Shown: in pieces, positions 1-8,584 of the stretch
Layout: each line of letters opens with the position of its first letter
Numbering within the stretch: the stretch's first letter is position 1
NCBI GenBank assembly: GCA_003427395.1
Contig: BFEA01000209.1
Span: 1,386,474 to 1,417,083 of the forward strand
Direction of reading: 5' to 3'
DNA from: Chara braunii
Lineage: Eukaryota; Streptophyta; Charophyceae; Charales; Characeae
Length of the DNA stretch: 30,610 bases
Notes under the pieces: model-generated
Seen by the model: only the letters and a program-made list of their open reading frames with translations
Database searches by the model: none
What the model was told of the DNA's origin: nothing
Translations under genes and position numbers: made by a program

Positions 1-130
1 TTTTTTTTTTTTTGAAACGTCCCTATCAGTGTTAGTGGTGCTGATAAGAGCAGACACCACTAGCACCTGGGGAGTGGCTCCATCTATTGGTGGGGAGCAT
101 CACCTGCTGGAAAACGGGTCCAGCGTCCCT
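1..130 (-). mobile_element. SINE-like retroposon, copy 1 (long 3' form)
   Basis: Positions 1-13 are a T run, which is the poly(A) tail of an element on the minus strand. The sequence that follows matches, as reverse complement, the element ending in A29 at 15690: both contain a core around CTATTGGTGGGGAGCA and a terminal stem-loop before the tail (arms 31-40 and 55-64 here). The core also matches the copies near 14.3 and 28.25 kb. The element is cut by the window edge at its tail. Similarity fades near 130. No internal pol III promoter boxes were convincing, so SINE is an inference from size, tail and copy number. Confidence 0.7.
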
Positions 131-689
131 CGTACAAAATGAGTTTTGAGCTATCTATGAAAACAATCAAAAGAAATGAGGGAGGTTCCTGCGAGCATTG
201 ATTACCCTGGAGTCCAGGGGATTGACTGAGCAGGATAGAGGAAAGAGGGGGGAATCTCTTCACCTTGAGCCCGGCGCCAGATCTTGCTACTACATGCTAA
301 TTCCTCCCTTTCCCTCTCCCCCCTTTTTTAAGCATTTGCTTACTCTAGTATGAAATGAGCAGGGAAACTGACAAAGGCAATGATCATACCAATTTTAAGC
401 ACCTTCGTACCAATGAGTCTCGACTATTGAACTTGGAGACGGTGGGAAGGGATCAGGGAAATCTGAGAGAGGCCGCAACGGGATGGAGGGGTCAATCTTG
501 GTCCAATTATGAAAGTGGAGATGGTAGTCTCTTTCAAACTTTTCGTTATTTCTTCCTCCCCCCCACTCCCCTCCCTCCCCCCTTTTCCACTGTGTATCTG
601 CTATCCAACCCCCTTGTTCCCCTCCCAGCCAGTCCTTACAGAAAGATTGTATTTGCATTTTAATTTCTGTTCTGGAATGCATAAAAGTT
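131..689. other. No gene seen; pyrimidine-rich tract
   Basis: This stretch lies between the SINE-like copy and the LINE fragment. It contains C/T-rich runs at about 305-330 and 550-620. It may include the 3' untranslated end of the neighbouring minus-strand LINE, but no homology or tail proves this. Confidence 0.4.
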
Positions 690-1467
690 ATTTTTTCTTT
701 ATTTTTTCCCATTGCACTGTGAGCTCTACCTGGATCTGGTGTTTGATTGTCTGTATGACAGCTGGACCTTCAAGGCGGACTTCTTCCATCTCCCTGGTGC
801 ACCTTTTCCACCAGATTGCCCAAAGGACTGCTCTGCGTCCCATTGTGAACATATTTCTCTCAAAAGTACTTGCTTGTTCCGACTGCCAGGTTTCACACAA
901 GATTGATTGCCAGTTCCACGGCCAAGGGGTTGTTGCGCCTAACAGGCGCCACACCCGGTCCCACCATCTCCATAACCAAACTGACCCAGGGCACTGTAGA
1001 AAAATGTGTTCAATTGTTTCTGGTCTCCGTCTGGCTGCAGCGTATCCTGGTGACATCTATCCACCAATCCTTTGCACGGGACGCACCTTGTCCGGATTCC
1101 ATTTGGTGTCTCAGTTACCTCGACCTCCTGTCAGTCTTCTTCAACCATCATCTGCTCAGATTCTCCTTTCTTGTGGAGGAATTCCTTCCTCCTAGTACTC
1201 CATATCAAGATCTGTTTTCCTCCTGTGCCATCCTCTCCACCTGGCAAAACGGGGTCTGGATTGTTCCTTCTCCAACCCCAAATTTCCTACCTTCCACCGC
1301 TGATGGAGGTCCTGAAGGACGATGACCCACTTCTCTGGAATAGACTTGTGCAGTTGCTCTCTGTGTTCCTCTATTCTGCAGAGACCCCTCAGGCGCTCGT
1401 TCAACGTGTCCGCTGACTTCCAACTTCCTGTTTGTGTCAAACCTGGCACACTCCTCTCTGCAACCAT
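690..1467 (-). pseudogene. LINE reverse-transcriptase C-terminal fragment with zinc-knuckle (zf-RVT) region
   Basis: Minus-strand translation from about 1056 to 690 carries the signature of the zinc-binding region after plant LINE reverse transcriptases: ETIEHIFLQCPGSVWLWRWW, followed by an aromatic, basic helix-rich tail (MGRRAVLWAIWWKRC). The fragment at 14.4-15.15 kb shows the same layout (LEHCLLDCP...WCWW, then a hydrophobic tail). Upstream on the same strand, an open frame at 1192-1467 is probably the preceding linker, but it is interrupted by stops and at least one frameshift before the zinc region. No RT palm or endonuclease lies upstream, so this is a truncated, dead 3' piece. Confidence is good for the zinc-region part and lower for 1060-1467. 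Confidence 0.7.
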
Positions 1468-1990
1468 TTCCGCCTGAAGTTCCCTAGCTTGTTGGCGACT
1501 GGGAAAGGGTGACTTGTATCATCAGTTATTTCGTAATATTTCCAGGTTTTCAAATAGACAAGTGGATAGATCTTTGTGCGGTCAGTGTAGGAGGACTATC
1601 ATAGGGTGTACGGTAGGATATGGTTCCAAGATTTGAGAATAGTAGACCATGTGGGGGATTTGACTGCGGTGATCATGGGGTGCATGAGGAGTGACTTCCG
1701 TACTGCTTCTGGGTCCTGCAAGTGCCATTCTTCTGTCAGTAGAGCCTGTGCGAGTATGATCCATAGGTGGAGTTTTGTAGCGGTTAGCAGTGTCACTGAC
1801 CACTTTGCCAGTAGTGCGTCGTTTTGTTTTTCTAGGTGCAGTATGCCCAGTCCACTGTCGGTGCGAATACCCTTACAAGGGTATCCGCCCTGGTTTTTAC
1901 AAGTGACAGAAAATAGGTTGCATTTAGGGTTTGAGTGTACCGGGCGAGCTGCGGTAATGTCTGTCGTTTACATTGACTGGATGGTTGACT
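1468..1990. other. No gene recognised
   Basis: Unassigned sequence. Open frames here are short and have no recognisable motif. It contains a perfect 8-bp hairpin, ATACCCTT / AAGGGTAT with a 2-nt loop, at 1867-1884, the first of the dense hairpins that continue to 8.6 kb. Confidence 0.4.
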
Positions 1991-2008
1991 AGAGTAGAGA
2001 GTGCATGG

Positions 2009-2763
2009 GCGCGCAGACTTGAGGCGCGCGTGATTTTTTTATTGATGACTGAAGAGCCGGCGTGATCGCCGGTCAAACTTTTATTTATTTACTTCTGATT
2101 TAAATTAGGTTTAATTGATATGATAATTTTTGATTGGTACGTCTGACCAAGACAAGTGTGTGTGCATGGAGGACGGCGTCGACAACGACAGTGCGACTTT
2201 ATGCAGTAAGCGGAGTATGCGAGGAATAGAAACGCGGACTAGGATTCCGCGTGTTTGATTGCGGGAGCTTTGGCCGGCGTGGAATGTCGACGACACGGTG
2301 CGGCCTGCAAAGGCCCAGGCTTGTGCGACGTCAAGGTTTTATTGCTGCCCTTATTATTATTTCTTTTTCGGTGTGTATTGTCCTCTTTGGGCTGGGCGCG
2401 ACACCGGTTTTCAATGGGGCCGTCGGCAGGAGCACTAGTCAGGACCTTGAGATCGCGCCCCTTTTGACGGTACGGCCGGATCCCGACGTGTCTTGGAGGC
2501 GGGCGAAACTTTTCTGTTAGCGCTCGTCTCGAAACGCGGACCGAGGAGTTCAACGTGCATGCGAGCAGGTGGGTTAACCCGCGAGCCGGGAGAAAATCGG
2601 GTGGCGTGGGCCTTCCGCAGGGGCACCGTCCGCCACCCACGATCTGTTGTGAGAGGTTTGAGTGCGAGCATGCCCGATGGGACCCAAAGGAAAGGGGCTA
2701 ACTGTGCCTAGGCGGGTCGGGCCCGGACACAAAAGAAGGAGCCACAGGCACGGACAGCCTGTG
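2009..2763. repeat. GC-rich stretch with scattered perfect hairpins
   Basis: Visible hairpins are GCGCGC/GCGCGC at 2009-2029, CCGGCG/CGCCGG with a 4-nt loop at 2057-2072, ACGCGGA/TCCGCGT at 2232-2252, and CACAGGC/GCCTGTG with a 7-nt loop at 2743-2763. A 10-bp palindrome GGGTTAACCC lies near 2571-2580. Open frames in all phases overlap these structures, as GC-rich DNA commonly produces, and none shows a protein family motif. No tandem unit was recognised in this part. Confidence 0.5.
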
Positions 2764-3379
2764 GATGTTGCGGGCTTCAAAATTCTTATTTTGGATGTTG
2801 CTATGCTACGAGCTTACAACAAGCCTGCGGCCTCGAGGCCAATACCTGCGTATGGACAGCCGATGGGGACCTGCAGAATGGTGGGTCTTGCCTGTGTCGG
2901 GTGGGCCCGAGCCGTTGGGGCGGAGGCCGCGGCCATACTCATATGCAGATCGTTTGCCGGTTTCGCTGCGGGGGAGAGTAGCAACGCTGCCCAGCACATC
3001 GTTCGTCGGGCTCAGGTATAGGAGCAAAAGAGTATCGATTCGAGTAGATTGCTTGGTTTCCTTCGAGTGTCCCCTCAGAACGGCTGGAGCTGTTGAACAA
3101 CGTGCCGGGCTGCCATGGGACCGGGAACTGCGGCAGCAGCCTAGCGCAGTAGAACAGGAAGGTAGATAGGAGGGTGCAGACGCGGGAGGGGAGTTTGTTT
3201 TGTCGTTGTGGCCAAACGTTCGGACCGTAGAGCAAGCGTAGCGAACGTGGGGGCTGGTCGGGCGGCGCAGCGCAGAGCGGCAACTGGCCGATTGACGAGG
3301 AGCGAAGCACTAGGAGGCGAGTGAATCGGGACAGAGCTCGGGGCCAGGTGCATACGGAGGATGGCGGGGAGGAGATGAC
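2764..3379. other. No gene recognised
   Basis: GC-rich sequence with several open frames on both strands and no recognisable domain. A 12-bp palindrome, GGCCTCGAGGCC, lies near 2829-2840. The right end grades into the GA-rich tandem array. Confidence 0.35.
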
Positions 3380-4340
3380 GAAGCCTGCCCGTTCCCTGAT
3401 GAAATCGGGCGGGGAAAGAACCTACCCGGGGGTTATAGAGGCGGGCAACGTCGATTAGGAGGTTAGTTTTAGATAGTAGTGAGTAGATAGAAAGGTTAGT
3501 AGAGAAGAGGTGCCGGGGAGCTACGGTGGAAAAGGAGGAAGAGAAGGCAGTGGGGGGAGGAGACGAACCCGGACGGGGGTCGGTGCCGGGTGCATGCGAC
3601 GAGCCGAGGTAGTGGTGCAGTGGAGCAACGGGCGCTGATAGGGACGAGGGAAAAATGAGGGAGAAAAAGATGAACGTGGGGGCAAAGTCGGGCCGGGTAC
3701 GTTCGATAGTAGGAATGGCGGGTTGCTGAGTAAGCGCGGTCTAAAAAACGTAGCTCTCTCGTTCCTTAACGGAATCGAGAGGGGGAAGAGGCATTCCCGG
3801 GGTTTTTACCCCGGGCGAATCACATGGTAGTGTCAGTTTTAGTGTTAGTTGAGTAGAATTAGTGTTAGGAAGAGAAAGGACTGCGTGGGATATGGCGGGA
3901 GGAAGGAGGAGAGGAGTTGAAGATTACTTCACTTCGTCTTCTCTGGGTTGTTTTTGACAAACGAAGAGGCGATTCCGGGGTTTTGACCCCGGGCGACCGT
4001 CATGGTGAAGGTAGATTGGAGCGAGAGTGAGTGGGCTGGGTGCTGTCAGAGATAGGATGTGCGTGGACGATGGAAAAAGTAGAGATAGAAGGAGTAGAAA
4101 GTGGAGAATCATACTCGATTCTTAGCGACACTGGTCGAGGAAAGGAGTGACGATGGGGGTTTTAGATAAGGCGAGTCCGACTACGTAGTTAGTTTTAGAA
4201 GAAGGTTAGTAGATGTAGAGTTAGAAGAGAGGATGAACCTGGATGGCAGGCCCTGCCAGGTGCATTCGAAAGGGAAAGTGAATATGGCGGAGGTGAAGAG
4301 GGCGTAGGAGAACGATCGAATTCGCCCATTCGTTCTTGAA
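3380..4340. repeat. Tandem array of about 185-bp units, each with hairpins of differing stem sequence
   Basis: The motif GTTAGTTTTAG or a close variant recurs near 3462, 3832 and 4188, with a weaker one near 4010; the spacing is 370 (twice 185), 178 and 178. A hairpin precedes each: 3387-3410 (GCCCG/CGGGC), 3756-3781 (CTCTCG/CGAGAG), 3919-3941 (GAAGA/TCTTC), 4114-4139 (CTCGA/TCGAG) and 4310-4335 (GAACGA/TCGTTC). A second hairpin type has GT-loops between CCCGGGGT/ACCCCGGG (3796-3815) and CCGGGGT/ACCCCGG (3975-3992). A third type is 25 bp long before GGTGCAT: ACCCGG/CCGGGT at 3567-3591 and ACCTGG/CCAGGT at 4237-4261. The arms differ between copies but stay complementary. No coding role is seen. 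Confidence 0.7.
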
Positions 4341-4539
4341 CCCTACGAAGCGATCTGCGGGGTCAGAATCAAAGCTAAGTGTTTGGTTTAGGCAGGGTCG
4401 GAGGTAAGTACCTGGGTAAACGGCGAGCTACAGGGACAGTGTCTTCACACAGTCTAGCTGCTGCTGTCGACACGAACAGGGGCTATCGTGATTCGTAGGT
4501 GCGGGCGGTATGGACGGTTGTGCCTAGTTATGAAAGGCT
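4341..4539. other. No gene recognised
   Basis: Short spacer with no motif or repeat that I could support. Confidence 0.3.
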
Positions 4540-4920
4540 ATAGTTGTTATGGATTGTTGCGCAGGCTGCGGCCAGCCGCATCTGGGCCCGGACTAATACT
4601 ACTATTGTCCGTTGCGGGCTGCGCACCGACTATTGCAGCGAACTGCTACAAAGTCGGTTGGTTGTGAATGGCTGCTGCTGGCTGCCCCGTACTGTGGGAT
4701 GCTACAGGCTGTGGCAAGCGACTGCAGTTGACTACTGATATGTTTGCAGACTGTGTGCGGACCTTGGCAGTTGTTGGCAGCTGCCATTGCTGCTGACCGC
4801 CGCTGACCGCCGCTATGCACTACTGCTGCGTGCGGACTATTGTTGCTGGTTACTACGTGTTGCTGCATACCACGGCTGGACTGATTCAAGCTGCTGTGCA
4901 GCCACGGTTGGGTTGAGAAG
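4540..4920. repeat. Degenerate CTG/GCTG-rich low-complexity tract
   Basis: GCTGC, TTGCTG and GACTAC(T) words recur throughout. A clean 9-bp direct repeat, GCTGACCGC, is present at about 4790-4812. Open frames on both strands follow from the triplet bias and are not supported as genes. Confidence 0.5.
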
Positions 4921-5555
4921 AAGTGTTGAGGCTTGGGGAGGTGGCCAGGCGGGATGAGCAGGGGCTAGTGTTGCGATTTAGGAGGCCGTCAGGGGGTTGA
5001 CCTCGACAGTTTGATTTCGAAGACCAAGCTGTCAGTTGGCCGCCATTGCGGGGCCCTCAGGCGCGTCAAGGCATCAAAGCCCTCTCCCGCGAGTCTGAGA
5101 GCACCCTCCTTGGATTTGAGAGTCTGAAACTCCCTCTGTCTGCCCTTCTTATTCTAAGTCTGGTCTGTTGGTTACGAGAGGAAGGCGGCAGGCGGGATTG
5201 CAACCCGTAGGTCCGCGTCAAGACTCTGTGGGGAGTCCACCCACCGATTGCGGTAGCCCTACCGATACTCAGGAGCAGTTCTAGAGGCAGGGAATCGTCA
5301 GGTAAACCATTTTCATCTGTACAACCTACTACCACTCATGCTTTGTTTATCCCTCTGTAGTATGACTGTTGTATGCATGAGGTTGTCCCTATGGTTTTTG
5401 CTTTCTCTTCAGGACCCAATCAGATTGAATGGAAAGAACGTGTGAGAGTGAAGCCTAAGTTTCTTCTTTATTTTGGTTAAAAGCAGACAAAGGGATAAAC
5501 TGGGGGAAGGTGGGGAAAAGGCAGTCTTGCATGCGCTTGGAAGGGTCAACCAAAG
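4921..5555. other. No gene recognised
   Basis: Mixed-composition sequence without a recognised family. The 89-codon open frame on the minus strand around 5066-5335 has no identifiable motif, and I treat it as chance. Confidence 0.3.
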
Positions 5556-5990
5556 CCTGAGCATTGTTTCCATGGTGAATGGCTCAGGGCTGTGTTTATT
5601 TGACTATTTTCTGGGGAACCAGGCATTGTTTCCATGGTGAATGGCCTGGTTGCTCTAGTTAACTTTAGGTGAATGGTCCAGCGTTAAGCCATATCATCAA
5701 GAAGAGAAATGAAAAAATTCAGAGTATAAATGAAAATTGTTTGGGCAAGCTGAACATTGTTTCCATGGCGAATGATTCAGTCCCCTGCCCATATTTGCTT
5801 TCCTTTTTTTAAAAACAAAGTCAGAGAAATACTAAATTTTGGATATTAAACGGCTCAGGGCGGCTAGGCATTGTTTCCATGGCGAATGGCCTAGTCATAT
5901 GCCCAAAAGAAGAGAGAAGTAGTTGTGCAACTTGTTCGTGTATATCTTAAAGGCAAGTTGGGCATTGTTTCCATGGCGAATGGTCCAACT
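5556..5990. repeat. Array of five hairpins with an invariant centre and covarying stems
   Basis: Five copies of the centre CATTGTTTCCATGGYGAATG occur at 5556-5588, 5618-5650, 5750-5780, 5864-5894 and 5956-5990. Each is flanked by complementary arms that differ between copies: CCTGAGC/GCTCAGG, ACCAGGC/GCCTGGT, CTGAA/TTCAG, CTAGGC/GCCTAG and AGTTGG/CCAACT. Every stem continues into CATT/AATG inside the conserved centre, with one or more unpaired bases at the same point. The centre carries the palindrome CCATGG. Core-to-core spacings are 62, 131, 114 and 94 bp. A half copy (GGTGAATGGTCC) lies near 5670. Sequences between hairpins are AT-rich and unrelated. Function is unknown. The pairing pattern is read directly; the view that structure is conserved is an inference. 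Confidence 0.85.
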
Positions 5991-6314
5991 GTATGTCTTA
6001 TGTAAGAGGAAATAAGGGTTCAAGGACTTAAAAAATTCATAAATTATCTACATGAAATTAACTTGGGATGGTGAGAGTACTTACATTCGTGGTTTGGTTT
6101 GTATGTGACTGAGTGAGATGGCTAGTTTGTTTGGATTTCAGTATTATAAGTAGTTGCTTTAGATACTCGCCATGTGATGAATCGATAGGAGTTAGTTCAA
6201 TTCCTGCATTTTCTGTAGAAACTTTCTTTTACTTAGATCAATTCTTGCTTTTTCTGAGATTTTTTTTTTATACTTGGCTTTGTATAAATCTTTGCAAGTT
6301 ACTTTCTCTACAGG
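5991..6314. other. AT-rich spacer, no gene
   Basis: AT-rich sequence leading into the 123-bp array. An open frame of 79 codons starts at 6113, but it runs into the tandem repeat and has no family motif. Confidence 0.4.
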
Positions 6315-6840
6315 AAGCGCTGCCGAAGTTTCTACAAATCCCAGGGAGTTAGTTGAATTTTGACTTGTCAAAAGTTCAACTTTGTCTCTTCTCTTATCCG
6401 ACTTAGTTAAAATTTGGGAAGTCTCCCTTTCTAAAGGGAGTGCTGCCCAAACTTTTGCTAATTCAGAGAGTTAGACAAAATTGAACTTTGGGAATTCAAA
6501 GTTACTTTCAAATTCTGGACTTAGCCTTGTATAAATTTTGGAATAATACTTTTTTAGAGGGAGTGCTGCCGAAATTTCTACAAAATTAAGGAGTTAGTTA
6601 AATTCTGTCTAAAGTTGAGCTCGAACTGTCTTTCGAGTTCATATCTGACTTAGTATAAATTTTGAAAGTTTCCCTTTCTAAAGGGAGTGCTGCCCAAATT
6701 TCTGCTATTTCAGGAAGTTAGACATAATTTTGACTTTCCGGAGTTAGAAATTATTTCTGCTTTCATATCCGGACTTATATAAATTCTGGAAAAACATTTT
6801 TCCTACGGGAAGCGCTGCCGAAATTTTCTTGGTTTAAAAG
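6315..6840. repeat. Five-unit 123-bp tandem array with alternating A/B units and two hairpins per unit
   Basis: GCTGCC occurs at 6319, 6442, 6565, 6689 and 6824 (spacing 123, 123, 124, 135). Units 1, 3 and 5 read GCTGCCGAA; units 2 and 4 read GCTGCCCAA, so the array is a dimeric higher-order repeat. Hairpin one straddles the unit joint, for example CTCCCTTT/AAAGGGAG at 6423-6440 and TCCCTTT/AAAGGGA at 6671-6686, enclosed by TTTGGG/CCCAAA. Hairpin two lies 33-75 bp into each unit, with unrelated but self-complementary arms: 6352-6380 (GTTGAA/TTCAAC continued by TTTTGAC/GTCAAAA), 6484-6503 (AACTTTG/CAAAGTT), 6617-6640 (GAGCTCGAA/TTCGAGTTC) and 6724-6754 (ATAATTT/AAATTAT). There is no protein coding signal. 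Confidence 0.85.
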
Positions 6841-7584
6841 AGATCGATTTTGTTTCGACAGGTGGAGATTTTGATAAGTCCACTTTGACTAAGGGAAGAT
6901 TTTACCATATTGCTTAGAGGTAGGCTTTGACATAGTTAACTAGGATGATTTGGGTAAGATCACGGTATGGAGATTGTTCTCCATGAACTTATAGGTTTAG
7001 CCTGGGACATTGCCCTGTCATGTGTTACAGGTCCTCTTGATCGTCTGATTCAAGTTCAGGACTAGATTCAGCTTGATCCCTTGAGGATCATCTTCTATTA
7101 TCACTGATAACATGTCGGTTGCCGACTCGTCGGTTTACGATTCAACTCCAATTCACTTCTGTCACTCAACCTAAAGGCTTTAGCCTTGTGATTGAACTGT
7201 TTTGTTGTGTTTTCACCCGGACTTTATTGAATGGGCCATCCAACAAAAGTACTGAGTATTTATTTAAGAGTTGCACGAGTGAGGCTTGTATGGCTAAAGC
7301 GAGGGGTATGAGTGTAAGGAATGGTTGAAGTTGACCTCGTGTAGTGCGTGGACTTCTGGATGAATCTTTGATGTGATTGCAGGTATGGTTGTGGCTCGGC
7401 TTCTGGATGTGACTGCTTGCGATTACATACATATATGGCTGAAAGGGGCCCCACTGTGACTCTGAGAAGTGATCGTCCTATATTAGCAACCCTCTATATA
7501 TATGTGTGTATATATATGTCTCGAGTGTTTCGTGCGGCCTACTGGGACCACGTATAAGGGTTAAACAGATTATAGGTTTGAGAG
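6841..7584. other. No gene; frequent small hairpins and a TA/TG microsatellite
   Basis: Consecutive small hairpins include ATGGAGA/TCTCCAT (6967-6984), TGATCC/GGATCA (7074-7090), TTATC/GATAA (about 7098-7110), CCGAC/GTCGG (about 7123-7134) and AAGGC/GCCTT (about 7173-7186). An 8-bp palindrome GGGGCCCC sits near 7446. A TATATA/TGTGTA microsatellite spans about 7494-7518. Open frames of 60-90 codons on both strands have no recognisable motif. Confidence 0.45.
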
Positions 7585-7870
7585 AAAAGGGAGATCCCCT
7601 TTTATCCTTTGCTTCTTAGAGATTTTTATGGTTGGACGTTGTAGTCCGTGGCAACCGTCAAAGTCAAACCCCTTGACTTTTGCCCAGGCCTGGGGTAGGA
7701 CTCATCCCCAGGGCCGCAAGAAACGATTGCCACCACAGGTGTGGACCTGTGTACCACCCGCTCTGCATAAGGTGCAGAAGAGGGTGTGTGGTCTTCAACC
7801 GCACTTGGCGGTTGTCCAACGTCGAGAGATTAACCCTCAAGGCGCGTGTCAGTCGACACTTGAGTGTCGA
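7585..7870. repeat. Run of seven back-to-back hairpins
   Basis: Hairpins read in order: AAAAGGG/CCCTTTT at 7585-7603; CAAAGTCAA/TTGACTTTTG with one bulged base at 7659-7682; GGCCTGGGG/CCCCAGGGCC with one bulged base at 7687-7715; CACAGGT/ACCTGTG at 7734-7751; TCTGCA/TGCAGA within 7761-7780; CAACCGC/GCGGTTG at 7796-7814; TCGACAC/GTGTCGA at 7853-7870. Most are separated by only a few to about 40 bases. They are different sequences, not copies of one unit, so they are not a simple satellite. The overlapping open frames on the plus strand are not supported as genes. Confidence 0.75.
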
Positions 7871-8376
7871 ACGCGACCCTCAAGATTAACGAGGACCACA
7901 TGAGTATGGGTACTACATAGTACGCCATCATTGCAATCGCTTGCGTACGCTTGCATTGCGAGTCGATATGAGTAGGCCCTGCGTCCGCGCGGTTTTATAT
8001 TAAGTCTCGCGCGCGGCGCCTATCCGATTTCCGCATCAGAAAGTTATGGGATGGCTACCGAGGGGCTATGAGCGTTGTCGCGTTGTTTCGTGTTGTGTCG
8101 TTTCGTATGTGTGCGTGTGTGTGTTTTATTTTTGTGTTCGTAAAGTGGTGTGCGCGTGGTGTGTGGGATGCGTCCTAGTCGACCGACGACGAGCCGCGCT
8201 TGGGATTTTAGCCCCCCAAGATGTCGGTTCGCGTGAGGGTCTGATAGGCATATTACCACGCGTACCCCCTATGCTACAGCGAACAAGAAACGCCCTCGGC
8301 TGGTCCACCTCTGCAATTGCAACTGATTAGCTTTCGTACTGTGGACAGGTAGCTCGACGGGGATACGCCCACCGAA
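7871..8376. other. No gene recognised; GT-rich and CG-rich words
   Basis: CCGCGCG and CGCGCGCGG face each other around 7986-8016. A GT-rich stretch occurs at about 8075-8165. Open frames overlap on both strands with no family motif. Confidence 0.35.
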
Positions 8377-8560
8377 GGGAGGTGACAGCTCCCGTAACGT
8401 GGAGGTAAGTTGTGCCTCGCGTAGGCCCTATCCTATCGTAGGGGCTCGCGAGAGGTATGGCTGGCGCACTCGGCCGGAGTGGCCTAAGGAAGATCCACTC
8501 TGTGTATTCGTGACGAGGTTGGTCCAACTCCTGCGTGACGCGACCGAGAGGGTCCCGCGC
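8377..8560. repeat. Further hairpins, some with a single bulged base
   Basis: GGGAG/CTCCC lies at 8377-8393. A long stem pairs CTCGCG (8416-8421) with CGCGAG (8447-8452) and continues inward through AGGCCCTA and TAGGGGCT, with a bulge and a mismatch. At 8463-8484, GGC+CACTC pairs with GAGTG+GCC with one bulged G. GACC/GGTC follows near 8540. The left-hand limit of a LINE fragment lies immediately downstream at about 8590. Confidence 0.6.
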
Positions 8561-8584
8561 TGCCGCGTGCGGTGCCGGACCGAT

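Noticed and set aside
3387-3420. CTGATGA followed by GAAA, resembling a hammerhead ribozyme core
   Set aside because: The stretch between CTGATGA (3396-3402) and GAAA does not form the required stem II, and no matching stem III with a cleavage site is visible.
5556-5990. CRISPR-like array
   Set aside because: The conserved centre is the loop of a hairpin and the flanks are its arms, spacings are irregular (62-131 bp), and the setting is eukaryotic with no cas genes.
7585-8484. Integron attC-type sites, because of hairpins with extrahelical bases
   Set aside because: No conserved RYYYAAC/GTTRRRY core pairs, no integrase and no cassette genes; the setting is eukaryotic.
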